From the NCBI GenBank assembly GCA_963732795.1, contig CAVTAV010000005.1:1-64000 (forward strand): DNA of 64,000 nucleotides. Reading direction: 5' to 3'. The stretch is from CAVTAV01 sp963732795 (GTDB lineage Bacteria > Pseudomonadota > Alphaproteobacteria > CAVTAV01). The notes beneath the pieces were generated by a model. The model saw only the letters and a program-made list of their open reading frames with translations, did no database searches and was not told where the DNA came from. Position 1 is the stretch's first letter. Every line of letters begins with the position of its first letter. This document shows, in pieces, positions 44,311 through 53,091 of the stretch. Both the position numbers and the translations under genes were made by a program.

Positions 44311-45910
44311 GTGTCGCGTTATCTGTTCTTTTGCGTCATCGTTCTCGCCACCGTGGCAACCGGCATCGCCGGGATCCACAGCTTGGCGAGCCGCATCGCC
44401 TTCGTGCCGCTCCTTGCCTTGACGATCCTCGGTCTATGGGATCTCTTCCAGAAGCGTCACACCATTCTCAGGAACTATCCCGTGCTCGGCCATATGCGCT
44501 GGGTATTCGAGGGGATTCGGCCGGAGATCCGGCAATATCTGATCGAAAGCGAGCGCGACGAGGACCCGTTCAGTCGCGAAGAGCGCTCGCTCGTCTATGG
44601 GCGCGCCAAGGATGCCGAAGACCGGCGGCCGTTCGGCACGCGCGACGACGTCTACGCCTCGGGCTTCGCCTGGCTGCTGCATTCCGCCTCGCCCAAGCCG
44701 CATGGCGACGGGAATTTCCGCGTCAACATCGGCGGGGCGGACTGCGCCAAGCCGTACGACATCTCGCTCTACAACATCTCGGCGATGAGCTTCGGCGCGC
44801 TCGGCCGCGAACGCCATCCTCGCGCTCAACACCGGCGCCAAGCTCGGCGGATTCGCCCACGACACCGGCGAGGGCGGCATCAGTCCCTATCACCTTCAGC
44901 CCGGTGGCGATCTGATCTGGGAGATCGGCAGCGGCTATTTCGGCTGCCGCGATGACAACGGCAATTTCGACCCCGAGGAATTCCGTGAGCAGGCTGCTCA
45001 TGATCAGGTCAAGATGATCGAGATAAAGCTGTCGCAGGGCGCCAAGCCCGGCCATGGCGGCGTGCTGCCGGCAGCCAAGATTACGCCGGAGATCGCGGAA
45101 ACCCGTCACGTTCCGGTGGGCCAAGATTGTATCTCGCCATCCGCTCACAGCGCGTTTTCGACGCCGATCGAACTGATGCATTTCATCGCCAAGCTCCGGG
45201 AGCTTTCCGACGGCAAGCCGGTCGGCTTCAAGCTCTGCGTCGGCCATGCCTGGGAGTTCATGGCGATGGTCAAGGCGATGATCGAGACCGGCATCAAACC
45301 GGATTTCATTGTGGTCGACGGCAAGGAAGGCGGCACCGGCGCGGCCCCCCTCGAATTCGTCAATCATCTCGGCACGCCGCTCGCCGACGGACTGATCCTG
45401 GTGCGCAATGCCCTGATGGGCGCGGGGCTTCGAGACGACATCCGGCTCGGCGCGAGCGGCAAGCTGGTCTCGGCCTTCGATCTCGTCTGGGCCCATGCGC
45501 TCGGCGCCGACTGGTGCAATTCGGCGCGCGGATTCATGTTCGCGGTCGGCTGCATCCAGGCCCAGGCCTGCCACACCAACCGCTGCCCCACCGGTGTGAC
45601 CACCCAGGATCCGTGGCGTCAACGCGCGCTGGTGGTCGAGGACAAGTCGGTCCGAGTCGCGAATTTCCATCGCAACACGCTTGCGGCGCTCGCCGAGATC
45701 GTCGGCGCGGCCGGATTCGAGCATCCCGAAGAGCTGCAGCCCTGGCACCTCATGGTGCGCCAGAAGGACGGCGAAACGGTGCCGGCCCAAGACGCCTACC
45801 CGTTCATTCAGGAGGGGTCGCTGCTGGAAGGAAGCTGCCGGGTTTCGAGCTATGCGGACGCCTGGGCGATGGCCCGCGCGGACAGCTTCCGGCCCATTCG
45901 GACGACCTGA
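44311..45910 (+). CDS. FMN-binding glutamate synthase family protein, frameshifted
   Basis: This is a membrane-anchored protein of about 532 residues related to the FMN domain of the glutamate synthase large subunit. Two membrane segments lie at 5-25 and 28-45. The FMN-barrel core reads ISLYNISAMSFGALG, NTGAKLGGFAHDTGEGGISP, KLSQGAKPGHGGVLPAAKI and VVDGKEGGTGAAPLEF. The iron-sulfur ligands are in CIQAQACHTNRCPTGVTT, the Cys spacing of glutamate synthases. An indel near 44805 separates the anchor part from the catalytic part. It has no glutaminase domain. The GTG start at 44311 follows GGAGG. Such stand-alone forms may use glutamate-like donors; the substrate is unknown. Confidence 0.88.
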
Positions 45911-45956
45911 ATCTCGTTAGATTTTCTACAGATCCAGACCTTGGATCCCAAATTTG

Positions 45957-45971
45957 TTTTGCACTGCAAAA
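45957..45971. promoter_or_regulatory. Perfect 15-base palindrome, possible operator
   Basis: TTTTGCA, one C, TGCAAAA form a perfect dyad of 7-base arms. It lies about 100 bases before the predicted promoter of the GSMT/SDMT operon and 47 bases after the stop of the glutamate-synthase-like gene. It may bind an activator or repressor; the cognate factor is not in the window. Confidence 0.4.
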
Positions 45972-46062
45972 TTCACATAAAATCATGTGGTTACAATATT
46001 TTATGGAACGGCCCCTAACCCCATAGATGAACGCAATCATATAGAAAAACGAAGATTTTTCC

Positions 46063-46091
46063 TTCAAATCCCCTTGCTACTCCCCTATAGT
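46063..46091 (+). promoter_or_regulatory. Predicted sigma-70-like promoter of the GSMT/SDMT operon
   Basis: TTCAAA (46063-46068) and TATAGT (46086-46091) are spaced by 17 bases. The expected transcript start near 46098 leaves a leader of about 165 bases before the ATG at 46265. Confidence 0.45.
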
Positions 46092-46264
46092 GCCGCCGTC
46101 CGACAAAGCGGCAAGACCCCCGGCGGCCTGAACCCGGCCCGCCGATGCTGCGGTCTTCACAATGGGCACATTTCGGGAGCGCGTGGCGCAAGGGCCCCTT
46201 GGCCCCGACGCAACGCATGCGGCGCTTTGCATTCCCGCGTTCGAACAACAAAGAAGGACCTAGG

Positions 46265-47122
46265 ATGACGATATCAGCTTCGACGAACCCCGCCGGCCTG
46301 AACGGCGGCCATGAACCGGCCGTTTCGCACAGTCCCGAGCAGGATTTCGGCGATAACCCCATCAATGTTCGCGAAACCGATCATTACACCCAGGAATATG
46401 TCGAAGGATTCGTCGACAAATGGGACGAATTGATCGACTGGGACGCGCGCGCGGAGAGCGAGGGCCAGTTCTTCATCGATCTTCTGAAGAAGCGCCACAA
46501 GAAGAGGGTGCTCGACGTTGCGACCGGCACGGGGTTTCACTCGGTGCAACTCCTCAAGGCCGGCTTTCAGGTCACCAGCGTCGACGGCTCGGCCGAGATG
46601 CTGGCCAAGGCCTTCGAGAACGGCCGTCAGCGCGGCCTCATTCTCAAGACGGCGCATGCCGACTGGCGCTGGCTCAATCGCGACATTCACGGCAAGTTCG
46701 ACGCCATCATCTGCCTCGGCAATTCGTTCACCCATCTCTTCCGGGAGAACGACCGCCGCCGCGCGTTGGCCGAATTCTATGCCGCGCTGAAGCATGACGG
46801 CATCCTCATCCTGGATCAGCGCAATTACGATGCGATCCTCGATGTCGGCTTCGACAGCAAGCACAAATACTACTACTGCGGCGACAAGGTGCCGGCGGAG
46901 CCGGAACATGTCGACGACAGCCTGGCCCGGTTCAAATACACTTTCCCGGACGGTAGCATCTATCACCTCAACATGTTCCCGCTGCGCCAGAAATATGTCC
47001 GCCGCCTGATGCACGAGGTCGGCTTCCAGGACATCAAAACCTATGGCGACTTCGAGGAAACCTATACCGAGCATGAGCCGGACTTCCTCGTCCATGTCGC
47101 GGAGAAGACCTATCATGAGTGA
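46265..47122 (+). CDS. Glycine/sarcosine N-methyltransferase (GSMT)
   Basis: GSMT converts glycine to sarcosine and dimethylglycine with SAM, the first half of betaine synthesis. The 285-residue protein starts with a variable tail and then HYTQEYVEGFVDKWDELIDW. Motif I is RVLDVATGTGFHSVQLLKAG; VTSVDGSAEMLAKAFENG, DAIICLGNSFTHLF and LKHDGILILDQRNYDAIL follow, as in Halorhodospira and cyanobacterial enzymes. The gene overlaps the SDMT gene by 8 bases, so the pair is expressed together. ATG 46265 has AAGGA. Osmotic or SAM-dependent control through the long leader is possible. Confidence 0.92.
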   Translation: MTISASTNPAGLNGGHEPAVSHSPEQDFGDNPINVRETDHYTQEYVEGFVDKWDELIDWDARAESEGQFFIDLLKKRHKKRVLDVATGTGFHSVQLLKAGFQVTSVDGSAEMLAKAFENGRQRGLILKTAHADWRWLNRDIHGKFDAIICLGNSFTHLFRENDRRRALAEFYAALKHDGILILDQRNYDAILDVGFDSKHKYYYCGDKVPAEPEHVDDSLARFKYTFPDGSIYHLNMFPLRQKYVRRLMHEVGFQDIKTYGDFEETYTEHEPDFLVHVAEKTYHE

Positions 47123-47972
47123 TGCCGCCGCTCTGAAGACGCCGGCGGACGCGGTCACCAAGGTCGCCGAGGACTATTACGACAGCTCGGACGCCGATAA
47201 TTTCTACGCCGCCATCTGGGGCGGCGAGGACATTCATATCGGCCTCTATCAGTCCGACGACGAGCCGATCCGCGATGCGAGCCACCGCACGGTGCTGCGC
47301 ATGGCGGAAATGCTCCAGGGCCTGAAGCCGGGCGCTGTGGTGCTCGATATCGGCGCCGGCTTCGGCGGCGCGGCGCGGGTGCTCGCCCGGGAGCACGGCG
47401 CCAGGGTCACCTGCCTCAATCTCTCGGAGGTGGAGAACGAACGGAACCGGAAGCTGACCGAAGAGCAAGGGCTCAGCAATTCGGTCGATGTCGTCCACGG
47501 CTCCTTCGAGGCGATCCCCGAGCCGGACAACGCTTTCGACATCGTCTGGTCGCAGGACGCCATCCTGCATTCCGGGAACCGCACCAAGGTGCTGAGCGAA
47601 ATCGCGCGCGTGTTGAAGCCGGGCGGCGAGTTGATCTTCACCGATCCCATGCAGGCCGACGGTCTGAAGGACGAATCGGTGCTTCAGCCGATCTATGACC
47701 GGATCCATCTCGACAGCCTCGGATCCTTCGCGTTCTACCGCAAAGAACTGGGCAAGCTCGGCTTCAAGGAAGTCGAGATCGAGGACCTGACGCCCCAGCT
47801 TCGGACTCACTACGCCCGGGTCGGTGACGAGCTGGCCAAACGCCGCGCCGATCTGGGCGGCAAGGTCTCGGACGATTATATCGACCGCATGCTCGTCGGC
47901 CTCTCAAACTGGGTCAAAGGCGCCGATGCCGGCCATCTGGCCTGGGGGATCATGCACTTCAAGCTCGGGTAA
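47115..47972 (+). CDS. Sarcosine/dimethylglycine N-methyltransferase (SDMT)
   Basis: SDMT carries dimethylglycine to glycine betaine with SAM, completing the GSMT pathway. The 285-residue protein reads VAEDYYDSSDADNFYAAIWG and GGEDIHIGLYQSDDEPI, the substrate-end hallmarks. Motif I is VVLDIGAGFGGAARVLAREH, and the post-I acidic residue is in VVHGSFEAIPEPDNAFDIVW. RVLKPGGELIFTDPMQADG and the Tyr/Arg-rich C-terminal half follow. The start ATG lies inside the last codons of GSMT. A strong hairpin-rich repeat follows 32 bases after the stop. Product: the compatible solute betaine, cytoplasmic. Confidence 0.93.
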   Translation: MSDAAALKTPADAVTKVAEDYYDSSDADNFYAAIWGGEDIHIGLYQSDDEPIRDASHRTVLRMAEMLQGLKPGAVVLDIGAGFGGAARVLAREHGARVTCLNLSEVENERNRKLTEEQGLSNSVDVVHGSFEAIPEPDNAFDIVWSQDAILHSGNRTKVLSEIARVLKPGGELIFTDPMQADGLKDESVLQPIYDRIHLDSLGSFAFYRKELGKLGFKEVEIEDLTPQLRTHYARVGDELAKRRADLGGKVSDDYIDRMLVGLSNWVKGADAGHLAWGIMHFKLG

Positions 47973-48003
47973 TCTTGGCCCGCAGGCGGACGCGGCTCCG
48001 GCA

Positions 48004-48102
48004 CCCCCTCACCCTACCCTCTCCCCAAGGGGAGAGGGTTTATCTTATTGGCCATACTCCATAATTCCCTCTCCCTTGGGGGAGAGGGCGAGGGTGAGGG
48101 GG
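48004..48102. repeat. Long inverted repeat, REP/MITE-like, after SDMT
   Basis: The ends CCCCCTCACCCT and AGGGTGAGGGGG pair, and two inner hairpins (CCCTCTCCCC/GGGGAGAGGG near 48017-48038 and CCCTCTCCC/GGGAGAGGG near 48067-48088) give a cloverleaf-like shape. Elements of the CCCTCACCC...CCCTCTCCC type are common in proteobacterial intergenic DNA. Its position just behind the SDMT stop suggests it also stabilises or ends that transcript. Confidence 0.7.
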
Positions 48103-48126
48103 CAGCCTCAAGACATAGAAAATGTC

Positions 48127-48825
48127 CTATACGAATGCCGCAAAGTCCATGAGACGGCCGATGGTCGCCTCATCCGCGAGGCCGGTGAGATTGTCCGGGA
48201 CGAAGTGGCGCTGGAAAGCGGTGAGGACGGCGCGGGTGAGATCGTCCATCGCACCTGTCACCTCGATACCGTAACCGATCGCCTGCAGGGCCGCCTGGAC
48301 GCTTTCCAAGGGCCATTCCGGCTCGACGCGGCGCGGTGCGGGCGTCGGCCATAGCCCGATGCCCCTCGTCGCCAATCTTGGCCAGTCGAACAACTCGCCC
48401 GGATCCTGCTTGCGCAGAGGCGCGATGTCGGAGTGCCCGACGACGCGGCCCGCCGCGATGGCATGGCGCGCGACGATCTCTCCGGCGAGGTCTTCCAGCG
48501 CCTGCATCTGCGCTTCGGGAAACGGGCGATAGCCGAATTCATGACCGGGATTCACCAGTTCGATGCCGATCGAACACCCGTTGATGTCGGTTTCGCCGGC
48601 CCACGACGAGACGCCCGCATGCCAGGCGCGCCGATCCTCCGGCACCAGGCGAAAGACGGTGCCGTCCTCCTCGATCATGTAATGGGCGCTGACCCTGGCC
48701 GCGGCATCGCACATCCGGTCCAGGGCCTCGCGGCCTGTCCTCATGCCTGTGTAATGCATCACCAGCATGTCGGGGGCGCGGGGCCTCGCATCGTGATTGG
48801 GCGACGGGCGGTCGATGACGGTCAT
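48127..48825 (-). CDS. N-acetylmuramoyl-L-alanine amidase (AmiD/AmpD family)
   Basis: This is a 232-residue zinc amidase that cleaves the lactyl bond of muropeptides. The amidase_2 fold has zinc ligands His24 in MLVMHYTGM and His in VVGHSDIAPLRKQDPGELFD, with supporting AWHAGVSSWAGE and NGCSIGIELVNPG. The C-terminal 60 residues (VQAALQAIGYGIEVTGAMD and LTAFQRHFVPD) form a peptidoglycan-binding domain. No signal peptide is visible, so it may be cytoplasmic like AmpD, in recycling. The start at 48825 overlaps the EamA stop (ATGA). It forms a tightly coupled operon with the next two genes. Confidence 0.92.
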   Translation of the reverse strand: MTVIDRPSPNHDARPRAPDMLVMHYTGMRTGREALDRMCDAAARVSAHYMIEEDGTVFRLVPEDRRAWHAGVSSWAGETDINGCSIGIELVNPGHEFGYRPFPEAQMQALEDLAGEIVARHAIAAGRVVGHSDIAPLRKQDPGELFDWPRLATRGIGLWPTPAPRRVEPEWPLESVQAALQAIGYGIEVTGAMDDLTRAVLTAFQRHFVPDNLTGLADEATIGRLMDFAAFV

Positions 48826-49706
48826 GCGATTTCCGGGGCGGTCTTCTCCTCGGCGATCTTCTTCGCGCGCTTGAAGTAGAACGCGATGCTGCCGAGAGTG
48901 ACGAGGCCGCCGACGATGACCTTGGCGCTGATGTGGTCATGCAGCAACAGGACGCCGGCCGTGACAGCCACAATGGGCGACACCAGGGTGTAGATCACGA
49001 CCTGCAACACGGGATAGCGCTGATACATGAACATCATCACGCCATGTCCGAGGATCGTGCCGCCCAGCGCCGAATAGAAGAGACACCCCCAGGGCAGGAG
49101 CCCCATATGGGTTAGGGCAGTCCACTGGCCGGTCTCGAAAATGGCGGACAGGAGGAACAAGACAGGCGTCGCGAAGGCCGCGTTCCAGGCCAGGAGCCGC
49201 ATCGAGTTCACGCCCTCGAGCCGACGCAGGAAAACGGCGGCCACCGCATAATCCACCTGGGCAAGGACCATGATCAGCACCGCGCCGATATAGGAGAAAA
49301 CGCGCGGATCAAAGGCGATGATGACGATGCCGACAAAGGCGCCGACCATCGCGGCGGCGCGCCGCCAGCCGATCCGCTCGCCAAGAAAGATGATCCCGGC
49401 AAGCGCCACCAGCGGCATGTTGAGCTGCACGACGATCGCCATCACGGATGCGTCCTCGGCATAGTGCAACGACGTGAAGAACAGGGCGAAGTGAAGCCCG
49501 CCGATCAGCATGGCGACGATGAAGACGTCCTTCATCCGCCCGCGTACGATCTTGAGCCAGGGAAAGATGCAGGCGAGCACGATCACGAACCGCACCGCTG
49601 CGAAATACAACGGCGGCATGACGTCGACGACCACCTTGTTGACGACGATGTTGATGCCCCAGATCACCATGGTGAACAGGAGCAGGACGAGATGCCGGGG
49701 CGCCAT
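48822..49706 (-). CDS. EamA (DMT) family transporter
   Basis: This is a 294-residue inner-membrane carrier of the drug/metabolite superfamily with ten predicted segments in two EamA repeats. It starts MAPRHLVLLLFTMVIWGINI; the repeat end motif LVALAGIIFLGERIGWRRAA appears in the first half and SPIVAVTAGVLLLHDHISAK in the second. Members export amino acids, nucleotides or drugs. Its start overlaps the DjlA stop (TGATG at 49704-49708) and its stop overlaps the amidase start. Substrate unknown. Confidence 0.9.
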   Translation of the reverse strand: MAPRHLVLLLFTMVIWGINIVVNKVVVDVMPPLYFAAVRFVIVLACIFPWLKIVRGRMKDVFIVAMLIGGLHFALFFTSLHYAEDASVMAIVVQLNMPLVALAGIIFLGERIGWRRAAAMVGAFVGIVIIAFDPRVFSYIGAVLIMVLAQVDYAVAAVFLRRLEGVNSMRLLAWNAAFATPVLFLLSAIFETGQWTALTHMGLLPWGCLFYSALGGTILGHGVMMFMYQRYPVLQVVIYTLVSPIVAVTAGVLLLHDHISAKVIVGGLVTLGSIAFYFKRAKKIAEEKTAPEIA

Positions 49707-50437
49707 CAGTTTAGTCCGCGCTGCTTGGCGACCCGGTCATAGGCGACGTTGATCGCCTTCATCTTCTCGTTCGCGACGTCGATGAATTCCTGCGGCAGGC
49801 CTTCCGCCACCAATTTGTCGGGATGGTTCTCTCGGATCAGCCGGCGATAGGCAGATTTCAGCTCGCTGTCGGTGGCGTCGTGCCGGACGCCGAGGACCGT
49901 ATAGGGATCGGCCGCGTCGGGCCCGGCATGGCTGGATTTGATGCGGTCGAAATCCGCCTCGCTGAAACCGAAGATCTCGGCCACGCGGCGAAGGAACTTG
50001 AGCTCCCGGTCATGGAGCGAGCCGTCGGCGAGCGCAATATGGAACAGCGCGCCGAGCAAATCCTCGAGCACTTGCGGGCGGCCCTGAAAGAGCCGCGCGA
50101 CCTGCTCGGCATAGGGCTCGAAACCCTCGGCGTCGGCCCGCGCCATGTCGAAGATACGGCCGACATTCTTGGCCTCGTGGGGCGGGATCTGGAAGACGCG
50201 CTTGAACGCCGCGATCTCGTCCTTGGTTACGACGCCGTCGGCCTTGGCCATCTTGGCGCTGAGCACGATGACCGCGATGGTGAAGGTCACCTGCCGGGTG
50301 GCCTCCCCGCCGGGCGCGAGCTCGGAATTGCGGTATTGGTCGACCGCATGGCCGGCCATGGCGCCCAGCAGCGCGCCGATCGGTCCGCCGACCGCGAAGC
50401 CGGCGGCGCCCCCCAGAATCTTTCCCCAGATCGACAT
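49706..50437 (-). CDS. djlA: DjlA-like co-chaperone: TerB-like and J domains
   Basis: This is a 243-residue protein. The N-terminal glycine-rich hydrophobic segment GAAGFAVGGPIGALLGAMAG anchors it in the membrane. A TerB-like helical domain follows (residues 50-160). The C terminus is a J domain with PYTVLGVRHDATDSELKSAY and the HPD motif in ENHPDKLVAEGLP, so it stimulates DnaK. This is the DjlA arrangement. It is first in the three-gene minus-strand operon with EamA and the amidase, which suggests a coordinated envelope role. Confidence 0.92.
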   Translation of the reverse strand: MSIWGKILGGAAGFAVGGPIGALLGAMAGHAVDQYRNSELAPGGEATRQVTFTIAVIVLSAKMAKADGVVTKDEIAAFKRVFQIPPHEAKNVGRIFDMARADAEGFEPYAEQVARLFQGRPQVLEDLLGALFHIALADGSLHDRELKFLRRVAEIFGFSEADFDRIKSSHAGPDAADPYTVLGVRHDATDSELKSAYRRLIRENHPDKLVAEGLPQEFIDVANEKMKAINVAYDRVAKQRGLN

Positions 50438-50650
50438 CGACCGCGAATCACCCTCTCGAAGACGGGCGCATCATCGCGTTATCGAATAGGCAAAACAAGC
50501 CATTCTCCTGCCTGAATTTTGGGCAATTGCCCCTCGGCTCATCGATTGATCAAAACCTGACCGGTTCGAGCCCGATACTATTTGGCGCAACTGCGCACAA
50601 TCGGGCTACAGTCACAGGCGACTGCAATCGCCGCCCCGCGATATGAATTC

Positions 50651-52109
50651 ATGCCCATGGCAAACGGAATTCGGACCGAACTGCTCCAAAACTATCAAGC
50701 CGGCCCCTATTTCTGCGAAATGTTCGGGCTGCCGGATCATCCGGCGACGTATACCGAACGGCTCCGCACCCGTCTCAACCAGATCGATCTCGCCGCCCTT
50801 CGCGCCCGCGCCCATGACGCGGACGAGGAGCTTCTGAATCTCGGGATCACCTTCACGGTCTATTCCGACCGCACGGCGATCGACCGCATCCTGCCCTTCG
50901 ACATCATCCCCCGGGTGATCTCCAAGGAGGATTGGGAGAAGGTCGAGAACGGCATCATCCAGCGGGTCACGACGCTCAATCTCTTTCTGAAGGACATCTA
51001 TTCCGACCAGAAGGCGCTTTCGGACGGGATCATCCCGCGCGATCTCGTGCTCGGCAACGAGAATTTCCGCAAGGAGATGATCGGCCTCCAGCTCCCTTAC
51101 GGGACCTATATCAATATCAACGGCACGGACCTGTTGCGGAACAGCGACGGCGAATTCGTCGTGCTGGAGGACAACGGTCGCTGCCCCTCCGGCGTCTCCT
51201 ATGTCATCGAGAACCGGCATCTGATGCAACGCGCCTTCTCCGACATGCTGAACAGCATCGGCGTCAGGCCGGTCTCGAATTACGGGCCGAAGCTGCTGGA
51301 GGCGCTGCTGCAGGTCGCGCCGGCGGGGATCGAGAATCCCCAGGCCGTGCTGCTCTCCGCCGGCACCTATAACTCGGCGTTCTTCGAGCACGTGTTTCTC
51401 AGCCGCGAGATGGGCGTGCCGCTGGTCGAGGGCCGCGATCTGGTGGTGATGGACGACCGGGTCTATATGAAGACCGTCACGGGACTGGAGCCCGTCCATG
51501 TGATCTATCGGCGCATCGACGACGCCTTCCTCGATCCCGAAATCTTCAATCCCGAAAGCGTGCTCGGCGTGCCGGGCATCATGCGGGCCTATTGGGCCGG
51601 CAATGTCGCGATCGCCAATGCGGTCGGCACCGGCGTGGCGGACGACAAGGCGGTCTATGCCTATGTGCCGCGCCTGATCAAATATTATCTCGGCGAGGAC
51701 GCGATCCTGTCCAATGTCGAGACCCATATCTGCCGCGAGCCCGAGGGCCTCCAATACACGCTCGATCACCTGAAGGAGCTGGTGATCAAGCCGGTGGGCG
51801 AATCCGGCGGCTACGGCATCACGGTCGGCCCCAAAGCTACGCGCAAGCAGCTCGCCGAGGCCAAGGCGCGCGCTCAAGGCCAAGCCGGAGAATTTCATCA
51901 GCCAGCCGATGATCCAGCTCTCGGTCTCGCCGACTCTGGTCAACGGCAAGGTCGAGCCGCGGCATGTGGACTTGCGGCCCTATGCGGTGACCGGCGAATC
52001 CACCTGGGTGCTGCCCGGCGGGCTGACCAGGGTCGCGCTGCCCAAGGGCTCGATCGTGGTCAACTCGTCTCAAGGCGGCGGATCGAAGGATACCTGGGTC
52101 CTTGAGTAG
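50651..52109 (+). CDS. Circularly permuted ATP-grasp protein, frameshifted near the end
   Basis: This protein of about 485 residues belongs to the circularly permuted type 2 ATP-grasp family, predicted peptide ligases. Landmarks are TFTVYSDRTAIDRILPFDII, LVLGNENFRKEMIGLQLPYG, VLEDNGRCPSGVSYVIENR, RDLVVMDDRVYMKTV and KELVIKPVGESGGYGITVGP. An indel near 51870 moves the last 70 residues (LVNGKVEPRHVDLRPYAVTG, WVLPGGLTRVALPKGSIVVN) to another frame. ATG 50651 is used; an upstream TTG at 50582 is unlikely. It overlaps the alpha-E gene by 8 bases. In related clusters the ligase modifies a peptide or protein that is still unidentified. Confidence 0.9.
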
Positions 52110-53091
52110 CCTCCTCGCCAGATATGCCGACGCCATCTTCTGGATGGCCCGCTATATGGAGCGGGCGGAGGATCTCGCCCGTATCCTCGACGTCAACGAG
52201 ACCTTCAGCCGCGATTCCGCCGGCCTTCAGAACTGGAGCCATGTGCTGGCGCTTTATGGCGAAGAAAAGGAGTTCGAGGAGGAATTTGGCGAGATCACGC
52301 CGGAAAAGGTGATCCACTATTTTGTGCTCGACCGCGAGAATCCCGGCTCGATCCGGTCCTGCATCATCGCCGCGCGGGAAAACGCCCGAAGTCTCAGGCC
52401 GCTGATCTCCACCGAGATGTGGACCCAGCTCAACACCTTCTACCGCCAGTTCGGCACCTTGACCGAGGCCAATATCTCAGAGCACCGGCTGGCGGGGCTT
52501 TGCAGCTGGATCAAGCTCGGCTGCCAGACCTATCACGGCGTGACCGAAGGCACCTTCTTCCGCGATGCCGGCTGGTATTTCTACCTGATCGGCAAGAACC
52601 TGGAGCGCGCCGACCAGATGACCCGGCTGATCGACGTCAAATATCACCTGCTGCTGCCGCGCAGGGTCGATGTCGGCTCCGTCGTCGATGTCAGCCAATG
52701 GATGGCGGTGCTGCGTTCGGCCGCCGGCTATCACGCCTTTCGCCGCATCCATCCCCGCGGCATGAGCGCGGCGCAGGTGTCCGGCTTTCTCTTGCTGAAC
52801 AACCACTTCCCGCGCTCTACCCGAAGCAGCCTCGACGCCGTCGCCACCGCGCTCGGCCGCCTCGCCGGCATGGGGGTCGAAGCCCCCATGGAGACGATCC
52901 AGCCCTTGGAAGACCTGCGTAGCGATCTCGACCGCCAGACCATCAAGGAAATCATCGATTACGGCCTGCACGAGTATCTCGACGGCGTTCAGCTCCGCCT
53001 GCTTAAGCTGGCTGAGGAGCTGGGCCGCAGCTTCTTCGGCTACGACTATCCCCAACCGACCCAGACGCAGATCCAGGAAACGGTCGGCTAG
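52102..53091 (+). CDS. Alpha-E domain-containing protein, ATP-grasp partner
   Basis: This is a 329-residue all-alpha protein of the alpha-E family, which nearly always follows the permuted ATP-grasp gene. It starts LLARYADAIFWMARYMERAE, with VLALYGEEKEFEEEFGEITP, ARENARSLRPLISTEMWTQL and WYFYLIGKNLERADQMTRLI. The start is a TTG at 52102 inside the last codons of the ligase gene. The C-terminal half (AVLRSAAGYHAFRRIHPRGM, FLLLNNHFPRSTRSSLDAV) is also typical. Usually a transglutaminase-like and a proteasome-like hydrolase gene are also present; both are missing here. Confidence 0.92.
   Translation: MSSLLARYADAIFWMARYMERAEDLARILDVNETFSRDSAGLQNWSHVLALYGEEKEFEEEFGEITPEKVIHYFVLDRENPGSIRSCIIAARENARSLRPLISTEMWTQLNTFYRQFGTLTEANISEHRLAGLCSWIKLGCQTYHGVTEGTFFRDAGWYFYLIGKNLERADQMTRLIDVKYHLLLPRRVDVGSVVDVSQWMAVLRSAAGYHAFRRIHPRGMSAAQVSGFLLLNNHFPRSTRSSLDAVATALGRLAGMGVEAPMETIQPLEDLRSDLDRQTIKEIIDYGLHEYLDGVQLRLLKLAEELGRSFFGYDYPQPTQTQIQETVG

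Larger units (their letters stand above)
45911..46264. other. Regulatory intergenic region upstream of betaine synthesis genes
   Basis: These 354 bases hold no convincing gene. The first 150 bases are AT-rich, in sharp contrast to the neighbours, and include the palindrome at 45957-45971 and a second short dyad (CACAT/ATGTG, 45974-45989). A promoter follows at 46063-46091. The remaining 170 bases are GC-rich with several possible hairpins (for example GGGCC/GGCCCC around 46190-46205), making a long 5' leader before the GSMT start at 46265. Confidence 0.6.

Noticed and set aside
42648..44915. A 755-codon plus-strand frame over aqpZ and antisense to mtgA
   Set aside because: aqpZ and mtgA have complete family motifs in their own frames; this frame gives low-complexity Arg-rich protein.
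46098..46264. Known SAM-II or SAH riboswitch upstream of GSMT
   Set aside because: I looked for the short conserved cores of these classes and did not find a convincing match; kept only as an unassigned structured leader.
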